A stretch of 31,914 bases of DNA from Actinobacteria bacterium UBA912 (GCA_002293965.1 DBEG01000030.1:1-31914); one strand, 5' to 3'; positions 1 to 8,577 are shown, counted from the first letter of the stretch. A program made the numbers and translations. Notes: a model not told the origin generated them from the sequence alone.

Positions 1-194
1 GCGAAAGCGGCCGCATCCTCGGGTCCGAAGACGCACTGGGTCAGGCCGCTGCGGTCGCGGATGTCGATGAAGATCAGTCCGCCGTGATCGCGTCGGCGAT
101 GCACCCAGCCGGCCAGCGTGACAGAAGCACCCGCGTCATCGGAGCGCAGAGCCCCGCAAGTGTGCGAGCGAGATGAGTAACGAGCGTCGAACAT
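1..194 (-). CDS. aspS: Aspartyl-tRNA synthetase, N-terminal fragment (continues outside window)
   Basis: Translating the minus strand from the ATG at 194 gives a protein starting MFDARYSSRSHTCGALRS. It continues into the typical class IIb anticodon-binding OB fold, with GWVHRRRDHGGLIFIDIRDR followed by SGLTQCVF. This is the signature N-terminus of bacterial AspRS, which charges tRNA-Asp in the cytoplasm. Only about 64 codons are present; the catalytic core lies beyond base 1. The start sits 4 bases after the hisS stop codon, with a GAAAGGG-like ribosome site inside the end of hisS, so the two synthetases are probably co-transcribed and translationally coupled. The hisS-aspS order is widespread in Gram-positive bacteria. 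It could be the AspRS or the non-discriminating AspRS type; the fragment cannot tell. Confidence 0.93.
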   Translation of the reverse strand, partial: MFDARYSSRSHTCGALRSDDAGASVTLAGWVHRRRDHGGLIFIDIRDRSGLTQCVFGPEDAAAF

Positions 195-198
195 CAGG

Positions 199-1491
199 TC
201 ATACCCTTTCTTCGGCGGAAAACGATTCCCTTACGGCTTCGACGAGCCCGGTCAACGCGACCCGGGACTCCTGCTTGGTGTCCATGCGTCGCAAAGTGAC
301 CTCACCGGCTGCGATCTCCTCCGGGCCCACCACCACTACGAGCGGCGCACCCAGCTTGTCTGCATACTTGAACTGCGCTTTGAGCGATCTGCCCAGGTGG
401 TCCATCTCGGCCGCGAAGCCTGCGTCGCGCAACCTTTGAGTCGCCGAGAAGACCTCGCCCGCCACCGTCGCGTCCACGCGGGCGACGAACACCTGGGTCC
501 GCGGTTCGGCAGGCGGCTTGGCACCGGTGGCCTGCAACGCAAGCATCATGCGCTCGAATCCCACAGCGAAACCAAGCCCCGGCGTCGACTTACCGCCGAA
601 CTGCTCGAACAGGCGGTCATACCGTCCGCCCCCGCCGATCGCGTTCTGCGAGCCTAAACCGGCATCGACCTGCACCTCGAACACCGTGCGGGTGTAGTAG
701 TCGAGTCCTCGCACAAGCCTGGGTGCCTCCTGGTATGGGATCTCCAGTGCATCCAGGTGCCCCTTGACCGCCGAGTAGTGATCGGCGCACGCCCCGCAGA
801 GCTGATCGCGAAGTAGCGGCGCTTCGGCCATCACCTCGACACACGCTGGGTTCTTGCAGTCGAATGCACGCAGCGGGTTTGTCTGCGCGCGACGCGAGCA
901 CTCCTCGCACAGGCGAGATGCGTTCTGGACGATGAATCCGGCTTGCAGTTCGCGATACGCTGGCCGACAGGCCTCGTCGCCCATCGAGTTGATGAGCAGG
1001 CGCATCGACCCGGCGGGCATCCCCGCGTCCTGGAAGAAGCGCCACATGAGTGCGATCGCCTCGGCATCAGCGGTGGGTTCGGGCGCGCCGAGGATCTCCG
1101 CGCCTACCTGCCAGAACTGGCGCATGCGGCCCTTCTGTGGGCGCTCGTAGCGGAACATCGGGCCCATATAGTAGAGCTTGGCGGCCACCCCGGGCGGCAC
1201 CAAATTGTGCTGGATGGCGGCACGCACGATGCTCGCGGTGCCTTCGGGTCGAAGAGTGAGCGCGTTGGGCGGATTGCTGCGGTCCAGGAAAGTGTACATC
1301 TCCTTGGAGACGATGTCCGTGGCCTCGCCAATGCCGCGCGAGAAGACCTCGGTGTGCTCGAAAAGCGGCGTGTAGACCGGCTCGTATCCGTAGCGACGGA
1401 AGAAATCCTGCGCTAGCCCCGATATGCGCTCCCACTCGCTGGCTGCGTCGGGAAGCATGTCCACGGTCCCTTTGGGTGCACGGTAATCCAT
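199..1491 (-). CDS. hisS: Histidyl-tRNA synthetase
   Basis: This 430-residue class II aminoacyl-tRNA synthetase charges tRNA-His in the cytoplasm. The N-terminus MDYRAPKGTVDMLPD is the usual HisRS start. Motif 2 is visible as MFRYERPQKGRMRQFWQVG. The histidine-specific motifs RGLDYYTRTVFEV and GGGGRYDRLFEQFGG follow, and then motif 3, GLGFAVGFERMMLAL. The C-terminal anticodon-binding alpha/beta domain occupies roughly the last 90 residues. Length is normal for the family. The ATG is preceded by a GAAAGG-like site. The gene begins 33 bases after a small membrane-protein gene and ends 4 bases before aspS. In the related Firmicutes gene order hisS follows the relA region directly; here a cytochrome cassette separates them. 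Confidence 0.97.
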   Translation of the reverse strand: MDYRAPKGTVDMLPDAASEWERISGLAQDFFRRYGYEPVYTPLFEHTEVFSRGIGEATDIVSKEMYTFLDRSNPPNALTLRPEGTASIVRAAIQHNLVPPGVAAKLYYMGPMFRYERPQKGRMRQFWQVGAEILGAPEPTADAEAIALMWRFFQDAGMPAGSMRLLINSMGDEACRPAYRELQAGFIVQNASRLCEECSRRAQTNPLRAFDCKNPACVEVMAEAPLLRDQLCGACADHYSAVKGHLDALEIPYQEAPRLVRGLDYYTRTVFEVQVDAGLGSQNAIGGGGRYDRLFEQFGGKSTPGLGFAVGFERMMLALQATGAKPPAEPRTQVFVARVDATVAGEVFSATQRLRDAGFAAEMDHLGRSLKAQFKYADKLGAPLVVVVGPEEIAAGEVTLRRMDTKQESRVALTGLVEAVRESFSAEERV

Positions 1492-1524
1492 GGAAGTCTC
1501 GGCGCCTTTCGTCAGGAGGAGTGG

Positions 1525-1893
1525 TCAGTCCGGCTTCCGAGTGTATCCTATGCGCCGACCGATGCGAACCCACCATATGCCCCCGAAAAGGATCGCAGCG
1601 GTCATCATCACATGTTTGACGATGAGCGCAGGCACGATGCCCTTGGTGACAGCAGGGTCCCACTCGAACTGCGTGAAGAATATCGTCCGAGGGATCCCGC
1701 CTACCACGATCCACGCCAGTGCGCCCCAAGCGACCATCCTCAGCCGAGGATACGCAGCAGCAAGCAGACCCGGCTGTGCATCCCCGCGCTCCACAGCACG
1801 ATCGAGCGCCCACAGTACCGCTGCAGTCGCGAGAAGCACCCCTGTGGCGAGATCGTGCAGGTAGTTGTTGATGATGATCGCTACCGACATCAT
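1525..1893 (-). CDS. Small multi-pass membrane protein of the cytochrome cassette, unknown function
   Basis: This gene encodes 122 residues with no cysteines. About four hydrophobic segments are visible, around residues 3-30, 53-73, 84-104 and possibly a short re-entrant stretch. A histidine near the start of the first segment (H13, in NNYLHDLATG) and another in a later segment (H94, in IVKHVMMTAA) are placed as in small heme-binding or CopD-like membrane proteins. That is only a suggestion, and no family was recognised with certainty. The ATG at 1893 is chosen because it overlaps the upstream lipoprotein stop as ATGA. A longer frame reading back to 1977 would run through the end of the lipoprotein gene. 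It is the last gene of the cytochrome/ResB/CcsA block, which suggests a role in heme handling or electron transfer. Confidence 0.75.
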   Translation of the reverse strand: MMSVAIIINNYLHDLATGVLLATAAVLWALDRAVERGDAQPGLLAAAYPRLRMVAWGALAWIVVGGIPRTIFFTQFEWDPAVTKGIVPALIVKHVMMTAAILFGGIWWVRIGRRIGYTRKPD

Positions 1894-2411
1894 GGAGTAG
1901 CCGACCTGCTGGGCCCCGGGGCTGGCTCTCCAGTGTCGGGCAGTTCGTCCAGCGATGTCACAGCCGTGACGAACCATCGGCCGTCCGGCTGGATCGCCAG
2001 GTCGTAGCGAAGGCGGTAGACCACACCGCGCTCCGTGCGCACGGTCTCACTCGTGTCGAGCGAGATGTGGTCGTAATCCCAGGTCTCAGTGGTGGTCACA
2101 CTCGCTACGCCCTCTTCCGGGAACGTCACTTCGCTAAGCTCGATGTCCTGCATCTCGGAAATCATCCTGACACGCCCCTCGCCAAGGGCCGCCATGAGAT
2201 AGAACGCCTGCGTGGCCTGCTCCTCCGTCGCGGTCTGGTTGAGCGCATTCATGTCGAGGGTCTCGAAACCGCGGGCAAGTGCCTCGGTATATGCCATGAC
2301 CGTCTGCCTGACCGCAGCTGTGTCCTGGGCCTCTGAACGCGGCAAGATGTCGCAGCCGGCGGTCGAAAGCGTCGCCAGCACCAGCATCATCGGCAAGATG
2401 ATCCGCCTCAT
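1890..2411 (-). CDS. Putative lipoprotein, NTF2/SnoaL-like fold suspected
   Basis: This is a 173-residue protein with a signal peptide (MRRIILPMMLVLATLS) and a lipobox-like STAGC whose cysteine is residue 20. The -3 residue is threonine rather than the usual leucine, so lipidation is likely but not certain. The mature part opens with a helix containing AVRQTVMAYTEALARGFETLD. Strands follow, including SVTTTETWDYDH and YRLRYDLAIQPDGRWFVTAV, a pattern seen in NTF2-like or SnoaL-like domains; this is fold-level inference. The start is set by the ATGA overlap with the ccsA stop, and its own stop overlaps the next gene the same way. Such coupling within the cassette suggests an accessory role outside the membrane for the cytochrome system. 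The function is unknown. Confidence 0.8.
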   Translation of the reverse strand: MRRIILPMMLVLATLSTAGCDILPRSEAQDTAAVRQTVMAYTEALARGFETLDMNALNQTATEEQATQAFYLMAALGEGRVRMISEMQDIELSEVTFPEEGVASVTTTETWDYDHISLDTSETVRTERGVVYRLRYDLAIQPDGRWFVTAVTSLDELPDTGEPAPGPSRSATP

Positions 2412-3235
2412 TGGAAATACACCGCATGAATTGTGTCCATGAACAGGGACGAGGCGAACAGGGCGACCAGCACGAACACGAAGGAGAGCAGATATAGCCA
2501 GGCAGCCTTGGCATCCTTCCACGCATAGAACCTGCGCAGATGTAGGTACAAGCCGAGGATGAGCCATGTGACGAGGGACCACGTCTCGATAGGATCCCAG
2601 GCCCAGTAACGACCCCAGGCACTGAAGGCCCATACCGATCCGGTGAGCATCCCGAAGCCCCAGAACGCGAAGGTGAGACCGGCGAACTTGTACGCCAGGC
2701 GGTCGAGTTCTGTGAGGTCGGGTATACGGGAGGCCATCTTCGAGCCGTCGGCAGGCCGCCACAGGAAGAACACCGAAGCACCCAGTGCCGCCACGGCGGC
2801 CCCGAATGACACATAGTAGAACGCCACATGCATGACGAACCATATCCCGGAGAAGGTTGGAGGCAGGTACTCCACCCGTGGGCCAGTGTAAAGCCCCCAT
2901 ACCAGCGTCGCGAAAGCCGAAGGATACAGGACAAGCCCTACCTGCCAGAGCGGTGCCCGGCGAATCATCAGATATGAGCCGATGGCTGCCACTGCGACCG
3001 CATACCAGGAGAGGTTGTCGTACATCGTGACGACAGGTAGATGCCCTAATGCCGTCCATCGTGCAGCGATCCCAGCGACATGAATGGATAGCGCCAAGAT
3101 TCCCATCCACATAGCCGCCTTACCAACCTTGAAGCCGAAGATGGTCCGCAGCAGCAGAAGTACGAACGTAAGCAGGTATCCAGCCGCTGCGAGCAGGTGT
3201 AGAACCGGGTCGAGCGTGAGTAGTGTCTGTGTCAT
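2408..3235 (-). CDS. ccsA: System II cytochrome c assembly protein with WWD domain (CcsA/ResC; often named CcsB in automated annotation)
   Basis: This 275-residue polytopic protein has about eight membrane segments. The diagnostic heme-binding WWD region is at about residues 207-224 (WGRYWAWDPIETWSLVTW). Conserved histidines lie in flanking helices and loops, for example H136 and H270. In System II, this protein and ResB form the synthase that exports heme and attaches it to CxxCH motifs of apocytochromes on the outer face of the membrane. Length and topology match the ResC family. It overlaps resB by 4 bases (ATGA) and is overlapped likewise by the lipoprotein gene. Its position just downstream of a 19-heme cytochrome identifies the likely client. 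The thiol-handling partners CcdA and ResA/CcsX are not in this window. The symbol is ambiguous: literature on the CcsBA fusion calls this half CcsA. Confidence 0.93.
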   Translation of the reverse strand: MTQTLLTLDPVLHLLAAAGYLLTFVLLLLRTIFGFKVGKAAMWMGILALSIHVAGIAARWTALGHLPVVTMYDNLSWYAVAVAAIGSYLMIRRAPLWQVGLVLYPSAFATLVWGLYTGPRVEYLPPTFSGIWFVMHVAFYYVSFGAAVAALGASVFFLWRPADGSKMASRIPDLTELDRLAYKFAGLTFAFWGFGMLTGSVWAFSAWGRYWAWDPIETWSLVTWLILGLYLHLRRFYAWKDAKAAWLYLLSFVFVLVALFASSLFMDTIHAVYFQ

Positions 3236-4539
3236 GTGCTGTCCTTTGCCTGAGCCGCCGCTTGAAGCCGGTTGTATTCGTGTATATAAAGATCAGCGAA
3301 GCGCGCGGCGTGCCAATGTGCGACGATCGTGCCATCCTCGCGTTTAGTCAGGGTCAGCTCGCGGGAAGGGGTCGAATAAACGAGCATAGAACCTATGAAT
3401 ATCACGACGAAACTGAAGAACATAGGCTCGTAGCCGATGCTGCGGTCGAAAGAGACCGTCGAAAAACGCCTCATGCCGTCTACCCTGACATCGATATCTC
3501 CGACCATCGCCTGGGACGTCTGCGCGAAGGACTGCTCCTGACCGATGACCTGGCCGCCGCGCTTGAGGCGCAGCACCAGCTCCGGCGCACCTCCCGGGAC
3601 TTCCGGGTCGTGATAGACCTTCGCCTGCAAGGTGTCTCCGTTCTCAAGGACGGTGTCCAGATACGACGGCTCTGTAGCCGAGGGCGGTAAGGGCATATCT
3701 AGGCGTTGGAGTATCACCTCATCTCCAACCGTCAATCCAAGGGCGAAGGCATAACCGACACGGTGTTCCTGGAAATATCGGATCCCATCGATCATGCGCG
3801 GCTCGTTGACCACGAATTCAACAGGTTCCTCCCTGCCGTCGACAGCAAGGGAGTACCTGCCGATGATCGTGCGCGGCTCCCCTGTCTCCCAGTAGGTGAT
3901 CCGCAGCTCCTCCAAGGCGAAATCTCCGGGCAGCACAGGCGCATCGGCAAGCAATCCCTGTTGCGGCGCATTGAGCGGTGTGCCCTGCGGTCTTGGTCGT
4001 TCGCCTTCGAAGAACTCCATGAGTCCGGAACTATTGGTCAGTGCCACCAGCAACACCGAGAGCACGGTGATGCACATGCCTATATGCAGGACCGAGGGAC
4101 CCAGGTGTCCCCAGGGATGGCGGACGAACCTGGTGGTCTTGTGGGACTTGCGGATCTGGATGTAGCCGAGCCGCGACATCGTGGCCCTAAGGGCCCCAGG
4201 ATGGTCAACATCGAAGCGGTGCGCGGATGCCGGGCCTACCGTTCTCGTCAAGCGCCTGAAGTCGCGCCTGACCATGATGGTGGTCGCGATGAACAACTGT
4301 AGCGAGGCGATAGCGGCGATCAACTCGAACCACCACATGGTGAACACGCGGTTGAGTCCCAGGAACTGAACGACAGGATTCTGTGAAACCAACGACGATT
4401 GTGGGAACACCAACCCGGCCATCATCGCGAATCCTGCCACGACCATGACGGCTATGATTGCCCTGGGATGGAGCAGGCGGGATTTGATCCAGCCGGTCCG
4501 GACGCGGGCATCATCCGAGCTTTGCCTACCGAAGAACAC
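3232..4539 (-). CDS. resB: System II cytochrome c assembly protein ResB (Ccs1/CcsB)
   Basis: This 435-residue ResB-family protein is the partner of CcsA/ResC in heme delivery to apocytochromes. Membrane segments are seen at about residues 28-48, 70-90 and 145-170. A large extracytoplasmic domain follows, and then a last segment near 375-395 (FFSFVVIFIGSMLVYSTPSRE). Family hallmarks include a histidine in the third segment (GPSVLHIGM) and NEPRMIDGIRYFQEH in the outer domain. The start is GTG: the cytochrome stop TGA is in the same frame three codons upstream, so no longer start is possible, and a GGTGAG ribosome site overlaps that stop. The protein therefore begins 9 bases after the cytochrome gene, supporting one transcript. 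Confidence 0.92.
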   Translation of the reverse strand: MFFGRQSSDDARVRTGWIKSRLLHPRAIIAVMVVAGFAMMAGLVFPQSSLVSQNPVVQFLGLNRVFTMWWFELIAAIASLQLFIATTIMVRRDFRRLTRTVGPASAHRFDVDHPGALRATMSRLGYIQIRKSHKTTRFVRHPWGHLGPSVLHIGMCITVLSVLLVALTNSSGLMEFFEGERPRPQGTPLNAPQQGLLADAPVLPGDFALEELRITYWETGEPRTIIGRYSLAVDGREEPVEFVVNEPRMIDGIRYFQEHRVGYAFALGLTVGDEVILQRLDMPLPPSATEPSYLDTVLENGDTLQAKVYHDPEVPGGAPELVLRLKRGGQVIGQEQSFAQTSQAMVGDIDVRVDGMRRFSTVSFDRSIGYEPMFFSFVVIFIGSMLVYSTPSRELTLTKREDGTIVAHWHAARFADLYIHEYNRLQAAAQAKDST

Positions 4540-4548
4540 TAAAGGTTC

Positions 4549-7500
4549 TCACCAGTTCCAGAACGGGCCGGTTTCCCCAGAATGCACTCCGCAAGGCCCG
4601 GTTCCATCCGTCAGACAGACATTGCGGTTATCGGGATTGCCGCCATAAGCCCACATCTCCATCATGGCCTTGTCGCCTTGATAGGCATAGCGGGCGGGCA
4701 TACCGCTCACAGCACCGCCGCCGTCACCGATGAGTCCGTGAAGGGCGCCGCCGTGCGGAACGGTGATGTGACAGTTTATGCAAATCCCAGCAGTGGTGCC
4801 TTGATGCGCGCCGCGAGTATGCGCCGTAAATGCTGGAAGTGTCGCGGTATCGTCCAATACATCCATGTTGTGACATTCGTTACACAACAAACCGGTGTAG
4901 TTCTCTCCTGACTGCATGAACCACATGTCCGCGGAAGGGTTCACGCCTGCGCCGTCGGCGCGTCTGGTCGGCCACGTACCCCGCAAGACATGTCTTATGG
5001 CCGAGCCGTGGGGTCCCTGGGAGGTAGCCGCCATGATGTTGGATCGGTGGCAGTCGGAGCACGTCATCGTCTGGAAGCCCACCCCTGTCCCGGCGGTGGG
5101 GTTAGGAACACCGTTCCAGGGCGCCCTCATGTGAATGGTCTGTCTTGCGGGCCGGGTTCGTCCAGGCGCAGACGTAGTGTTGACGCGGCTCATAACAGGA
5201 TGGAAGGCGGCATTGTCCGGGTTGAACTCAAGTGCTACGTTCGTCCAGGTCGCGGCGGGATCAGTGGGCCCCCAAGCCGCGAACTGGGAATTCGCTGCCG
5301 AATGGCATCTGAAGCATATCTCGTACTCGAAGGTCGCGGTGGTCACGATGGTGTAAGCGGTCGGGGTCACCCAGCGCGAGGACAGCGCGGTGCCGTCAAC
5401 AGTAGTGGCCGGACGTGAGGCACGAGCTCCGAACACTCCCGCCAGAGGGGATCTGGGGCCGAGTGTGGTGGTCCCTCCCACCGTACGGCGCACATTCCCT
5501 GCAGCGTGCGGGTTGTGGCAGTCCTCGCATTCGACATGCCTGTTGGCGGCAAGGTACGCCGGTGTCTCATCCCTGAGTGACGGTCGGCTCCGGCCCATGT
5601 ACGAGGCGACCCTATGCCCGTAGAGCGGCGTCTGCCACGAGATAGCGACGGGAGCGGTCAGGGATCCTTGCGCGTTGAAGCCCCATGAGTAAGCCATCTG
5701 ATAGCTGCCGCCCGTCGCCACAGTTAGCGTCTGCACCGCAAGATCCATCACGACCTTGTCGCCCGGGCGTAGTTCCACCGCTGTGCCTGCAGCCGTGTTC
5801 ACAGTCTGTAGTCCTCCGGGCAATGCCGTCGTCACGAACTCGGTTCCGATGTTCGCAGGACCGACGATATTGACCCTTGTAGTGTTATCCGCCCGCCAGA
5901 TATATATGTTCGGGCGCATGAACGCATTTGCGTTGGCATTGTCTTCCCGCGAGAAGATCGACACTGACCATGCTGCCGAAGGTACAGAGACCGTCGCCGC
6001 CACGGCAGGTGTGACGAACCTGACCCGCCGCCAGGTCTGGGTTCCAGTCGACACGGCGACGGTAGTGGTATTGGCCGATTCGAAGGTCACCGCAGAGGTA
6101 GCAGGGGACATCGACCGGACCCTCCAGTCGCCGCCCGCGTAGGTATCTCCAGCCAGATCACCTGCAGGCATGTTGCCCGTCGGCGACTCCTCAGCCGAAG
6201 GCTTGAAGAACAACCTGTTGGTACTCGTAGTGAACTCGCGGAAGATGTTCTGCGAGGTCGTGTCCATCGAGGCACCGGCAGCCCCGAACCAGTCGCGGCC
6301 GGCAACAGGCTTCATGCCGTCGGCGGCAAGAGAGTGGCATGAGAAGCAGAAGCGCTCCTCGGCGAAGGGATCAGGTACCGTTCCACGGCCCAGAGCGGCC
6401 AGGATGCGCCTTGAGGCATCCCAGTGAAGACCGAACTGGACGGCGCCCGTCTGGGATGCACCCCTGGGCTGGCGGTCGGTATGACATTTGGAGCAGTTGC
6501 CCCTGAAGGTGGTGCCATCCGCGAAAGCGGAGAGCACGTTGTAGTTGTGAGCGCTTGCGCCATAGACCTCAACCGTGATCGTGGGTGTCCATGTCGTTCC
6601 GTCGCTCCGGCGGTTGATGTTGTCCTTCTGCAGGTTGACGCTGTGACACGCGATGCAGATGCCGCCGGTTCCCGCGACGAAGTCGGTGTTGGTGCCGTCT
6701 GCCGAGGCCGCGAGCGATGTGCGCAGGTTGGCTGCTCGGTTGGCGTTGAACCTATCGTGGTCGACATGGCAGCTCAGGCAGTAAACATCAGTGGTCGAAG
6801 TCGGATAGGAACCGAACGGGAACGCCCTATCACCATCGAAGAGTGAACTTCCCATGACGTGACCATAGTTTTGAAGGCGACTTGCCCCACCTGTCTGGCT
6901 CAGTAGGTTGTCTTCCATGGATTCCCTGAACGCGTGACACGGATAACAGGCTACGCCTCCGGCGGAAGCGCCACCTGAAGGGTTATGTACGTTGCTCCCG
7001 CCCGGAGCATAACTCTGGCCGTGACATCCGTAGCAGGATTGTGTATCTGTGCGTAAGTGACCAGCTGCAGCAGGGATTCTGAGCCTGTTTCCGCCGGTTC
7101 CGTCACGCCGAAGTCCGACCACCGTCTCCGTCGTGCTGACCGCAGTGTAGGTCTGGGTCACGCTGTTCCACACCTGTGGGGTAGGATCGCTCGACGAATG
7201 GCAGGTGAAGCAGAATGCGCGAACCCCGGCAGAAGTCGAGGTCTCGAGGAGTCGTCCCCTCTCATCTGAGATCAGGGAGCGATTACCCCTCGTGGAGCCG
7301 TGCGGGTTGTGGCATTCGAAGCACGGCAGCGGTGAACCCACCGGGTATCTACCACCTGCGGTCTCGATCCGGTGCCCCATGTTCACACCGAGGGCGACAG
7401 CGGACGTCGCCACGAACTGGCGGATGTTCACCGGCCTCGTTGTGAAGAGACTCGTTTGAGTCACCCCGCCATGACAGGCGAAGCAGGATTCAGCGAAGCC

Positions 7501-8577
7501 ACCCAACTGGTCGCTTGCCAGCGTCGATGCGCTTGGAGGACGATAGGTATGACGGAGGGCATCGTATCTATTCGCCGAACGATGCGACTCATGGCAGTAG
7601 AGACAGTCACCGGCCTGGCGGGTCGGGGACACTATCGTCGAGGCCGGAATCAACGAGTGCGGGTTCGCACCTGCGCTGTTGTAGATCGACGGTCCGAAGA
7701 ACCTTCCGCTCACCGGATACCCGCTGGCGTCTCTTGATGGCGTGGCTGGCGAAGGGTAGCCTGTCCCGAACCAGGCGTTGGTGTTGTTGTGGCATGCAAA
7801 ACACCAAGAATTGTTGCGAGCTACGGCGGTGTTGTTTATCGAGGCTCTAGGCAGCATCCGGTTTCCGGCTGGATTACCGTGGGCGGTGTGACAGCTTGAG
7901 CAACGATCCGCCAGATCGGCTCCCGTATCGCGCTCCTCCACGCTATGCCCGCTAGCCAGGGCGAACGAGTTCGTCGGGCCGGTTCTGATGTTGGTGCTCG
8001 CACCGGAACCATCGTGACATGCGAAGCAGACGGAACTCTCGGGCATAGTCCCGGTCGTGGGTCTGAGCAGCCCCCTCGCGGTTGCAGCCTCATGCGGTGC
8101 ATGGCATGCAACGCACAGATTCCCCGCCGTGGTGTATGCAACATGCGGTAATGGCACCCATGTGGAGCGCACCGGCCCTACTGGAGCCGAACGAGTCGAC
8201 TCAAGTCCGCCGCCATCAAAGGCACTGACCATGTAGAAATACGGCTGCCCCGGAACTCCCCTCACATCATCGAAACGCAGACCCACCGTCGAGCCGATCA
8301 ACGAAGGCGTTCCCGTCGAGGTGAGCGAGCGCCAAACGTTGTAGCCGGTCACCCCCAGGTCATCTGTGGACGCGTTCCACGTGATCCTCGCGATCAGCGG
8401 AGATGTCGTTCCAGCGACCGCCTGGACATTGGCCGGAACGGTGGGCGTAGTATTCGCGACAGCCGCTGCCGAGAAGACCAGCGCCCACAGCATGACAAAC
8501 AGCGCCAGGACAGCAAGCCGGAGTCCTCGGCGAACCGCAAATGCGACGGCAAGGGGGCGTGATGCCGGATATGTCAT
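4549..8577 (-). CDS. Secreted 19-heme c-type cytochrome with N-terminal fibronectin type III domain
   Basis: This 1342-residue protein starts with a Sec signal peptide (hydrophobic core about residues 20-38, likely cleavage after AVA at 41). A fibronectin type III-like domain follows at about 45-137. There are 19 canonical CxxCH motifs, with first cysteines at residues 155, 184, 226, 259, 325, 365, 419, 456, 515, 544, 600, 641, 695, 744, 1017, 1088, 1173, 1232 and 1266. Six have a second histidine three residues on (CxxCHxxH), as in the doubled-CXXCH family. A stretch of 268 residues (749-1016) has no heme motif and looks like a beta-rich domain. Cysteines 1321 and 1329 near the end could form a disulfide. 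No membrane anchor, lipobox or sorting signal was seen, so it is probably secreted or surface-associated. The role is presumably extracellular electron transfer or storage; the substrate is unknown. Confidence 0.92.
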   Translation of the reverse strand: MTYPASRPLAVAFAVRRGLRLAVLALFVMLWALVFSAAAVANTTPTVPANVQAVAGTTSPLIARITWNASTDDLGVTGYNVWRSLTSTGTPSLIGSTVGLRFDDVRGVPGQPYFYMVSAFDGGGLESTRSAPVGPVRSTWVPLPHVAYTTAGNLCVACHAPHEAATARGLLRPTTGTMPESSVCFACHDGSGASTNIRTGPTNSFALASGHSVEERDTGADLADRCSSCHTAHGNPAGNRMLPRASINNTAVARNNSWCFACHNNTNAWFGTGYPSPATPSRDASGYPVSGRFFGPSIYNSAGANPHSLIPASTIVSPTRQAGDCLYCHESHRSANRYDALRHTYRPPSASTLASDQLGGFAESCFACHGGVTQTSLFTTRPVNIRQFVATSAVALGVNMGHRIETAGGRYPVGSPLPCFECHNPHGSTRGNRSLISDERGRLLETSTSAGVRAFCFTCHSSSDPTPQVWNSVTQTYTAVSTTETVVGLRRDGTGGNRLRIPAAAGHLRTDTQSCYGCHGQSYAPGGSNVHNPSGGASAGGVACYPCHAFRESMEDNLLSQTGGASRLQNYGHVMGSSLFDGDRAFPFGSYPTSTTDVYCLSCHVDHDRFNANRAANLRTSLAASADGTNTDFVAGTGGICIACHSVNLQKDNINRRSDGTTWTPTITVEVYGASAHNYNVLSAFADGTTFRGNCSKCHTDRQPRGASQTGAVQFGLHWDASRRILAALGRGTVPDPFAEERFCFSCHSLAADGMKPVAGRDWFGAAGASMDTTSQNIFREFTTSTNRLFFKPSAEESPTGNMPAGDLAGDTYAGGDWRVRSMSPATSAVTFESANTTTVAVSTGTQTWRRVRFVTPAVAATVSVPSAAWSVSIFSREDNANANAFMRPNIYIWRADNTTRVNIVGPANIGTEFVTTALPGGLQTVNTAAGTAVELRPGDKVVMDLAVQTLTVATGGSYQMAYSWGFNAQGSLTAPVAISWQTPLYGHRVASYMGRSRPSLRDETPAYLAANRHVECEDCHNPHAAGNVRRTVGGTTTLGPRSPLAGVFGARASRPATTVDGTALSSRWVTPTAYTIVTTATFEYEICFRCHSAANSQFAAWGPTDPAATWTNVALEFNPDNAAFHPVMSRVNTTSAPGRTRPARQTIHMRAPWNGVPNPTAGTGVGFQTMTCSDCHRSNIMAATSQGPHGSAIRHVLRGTWPTRRADGAGVNPSADMWFMQSGENYTGLLCNECHNMDVLDDTATLPAFTAHTRGAHQGTTAGICINCHITVPHGGALHGLIGDGGGAVSGMPARYAYQGDKAMMEMWAYGGNPDNRNVCLTDGTGPCGVHSGETGPFWNW

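Noticed and set aside
1890..3110. A 406-residue protein extending upstream of the lipoprotein
   Set aside because: The upstream part is a shadow of ccsA; the signal peptide and lipobox begin at the ATG at 2411, which overlaps the ccsA stop as ATGA.
4540..4551. Read-through of the cytochrome stop into ResB, since both are in the same frame
   Set aside because: ResB has its own GTG with a ribosome site overlapping the stop, and both proteins have normal complete ends. A single TGA three codons before a start is ordinary operon spacing.
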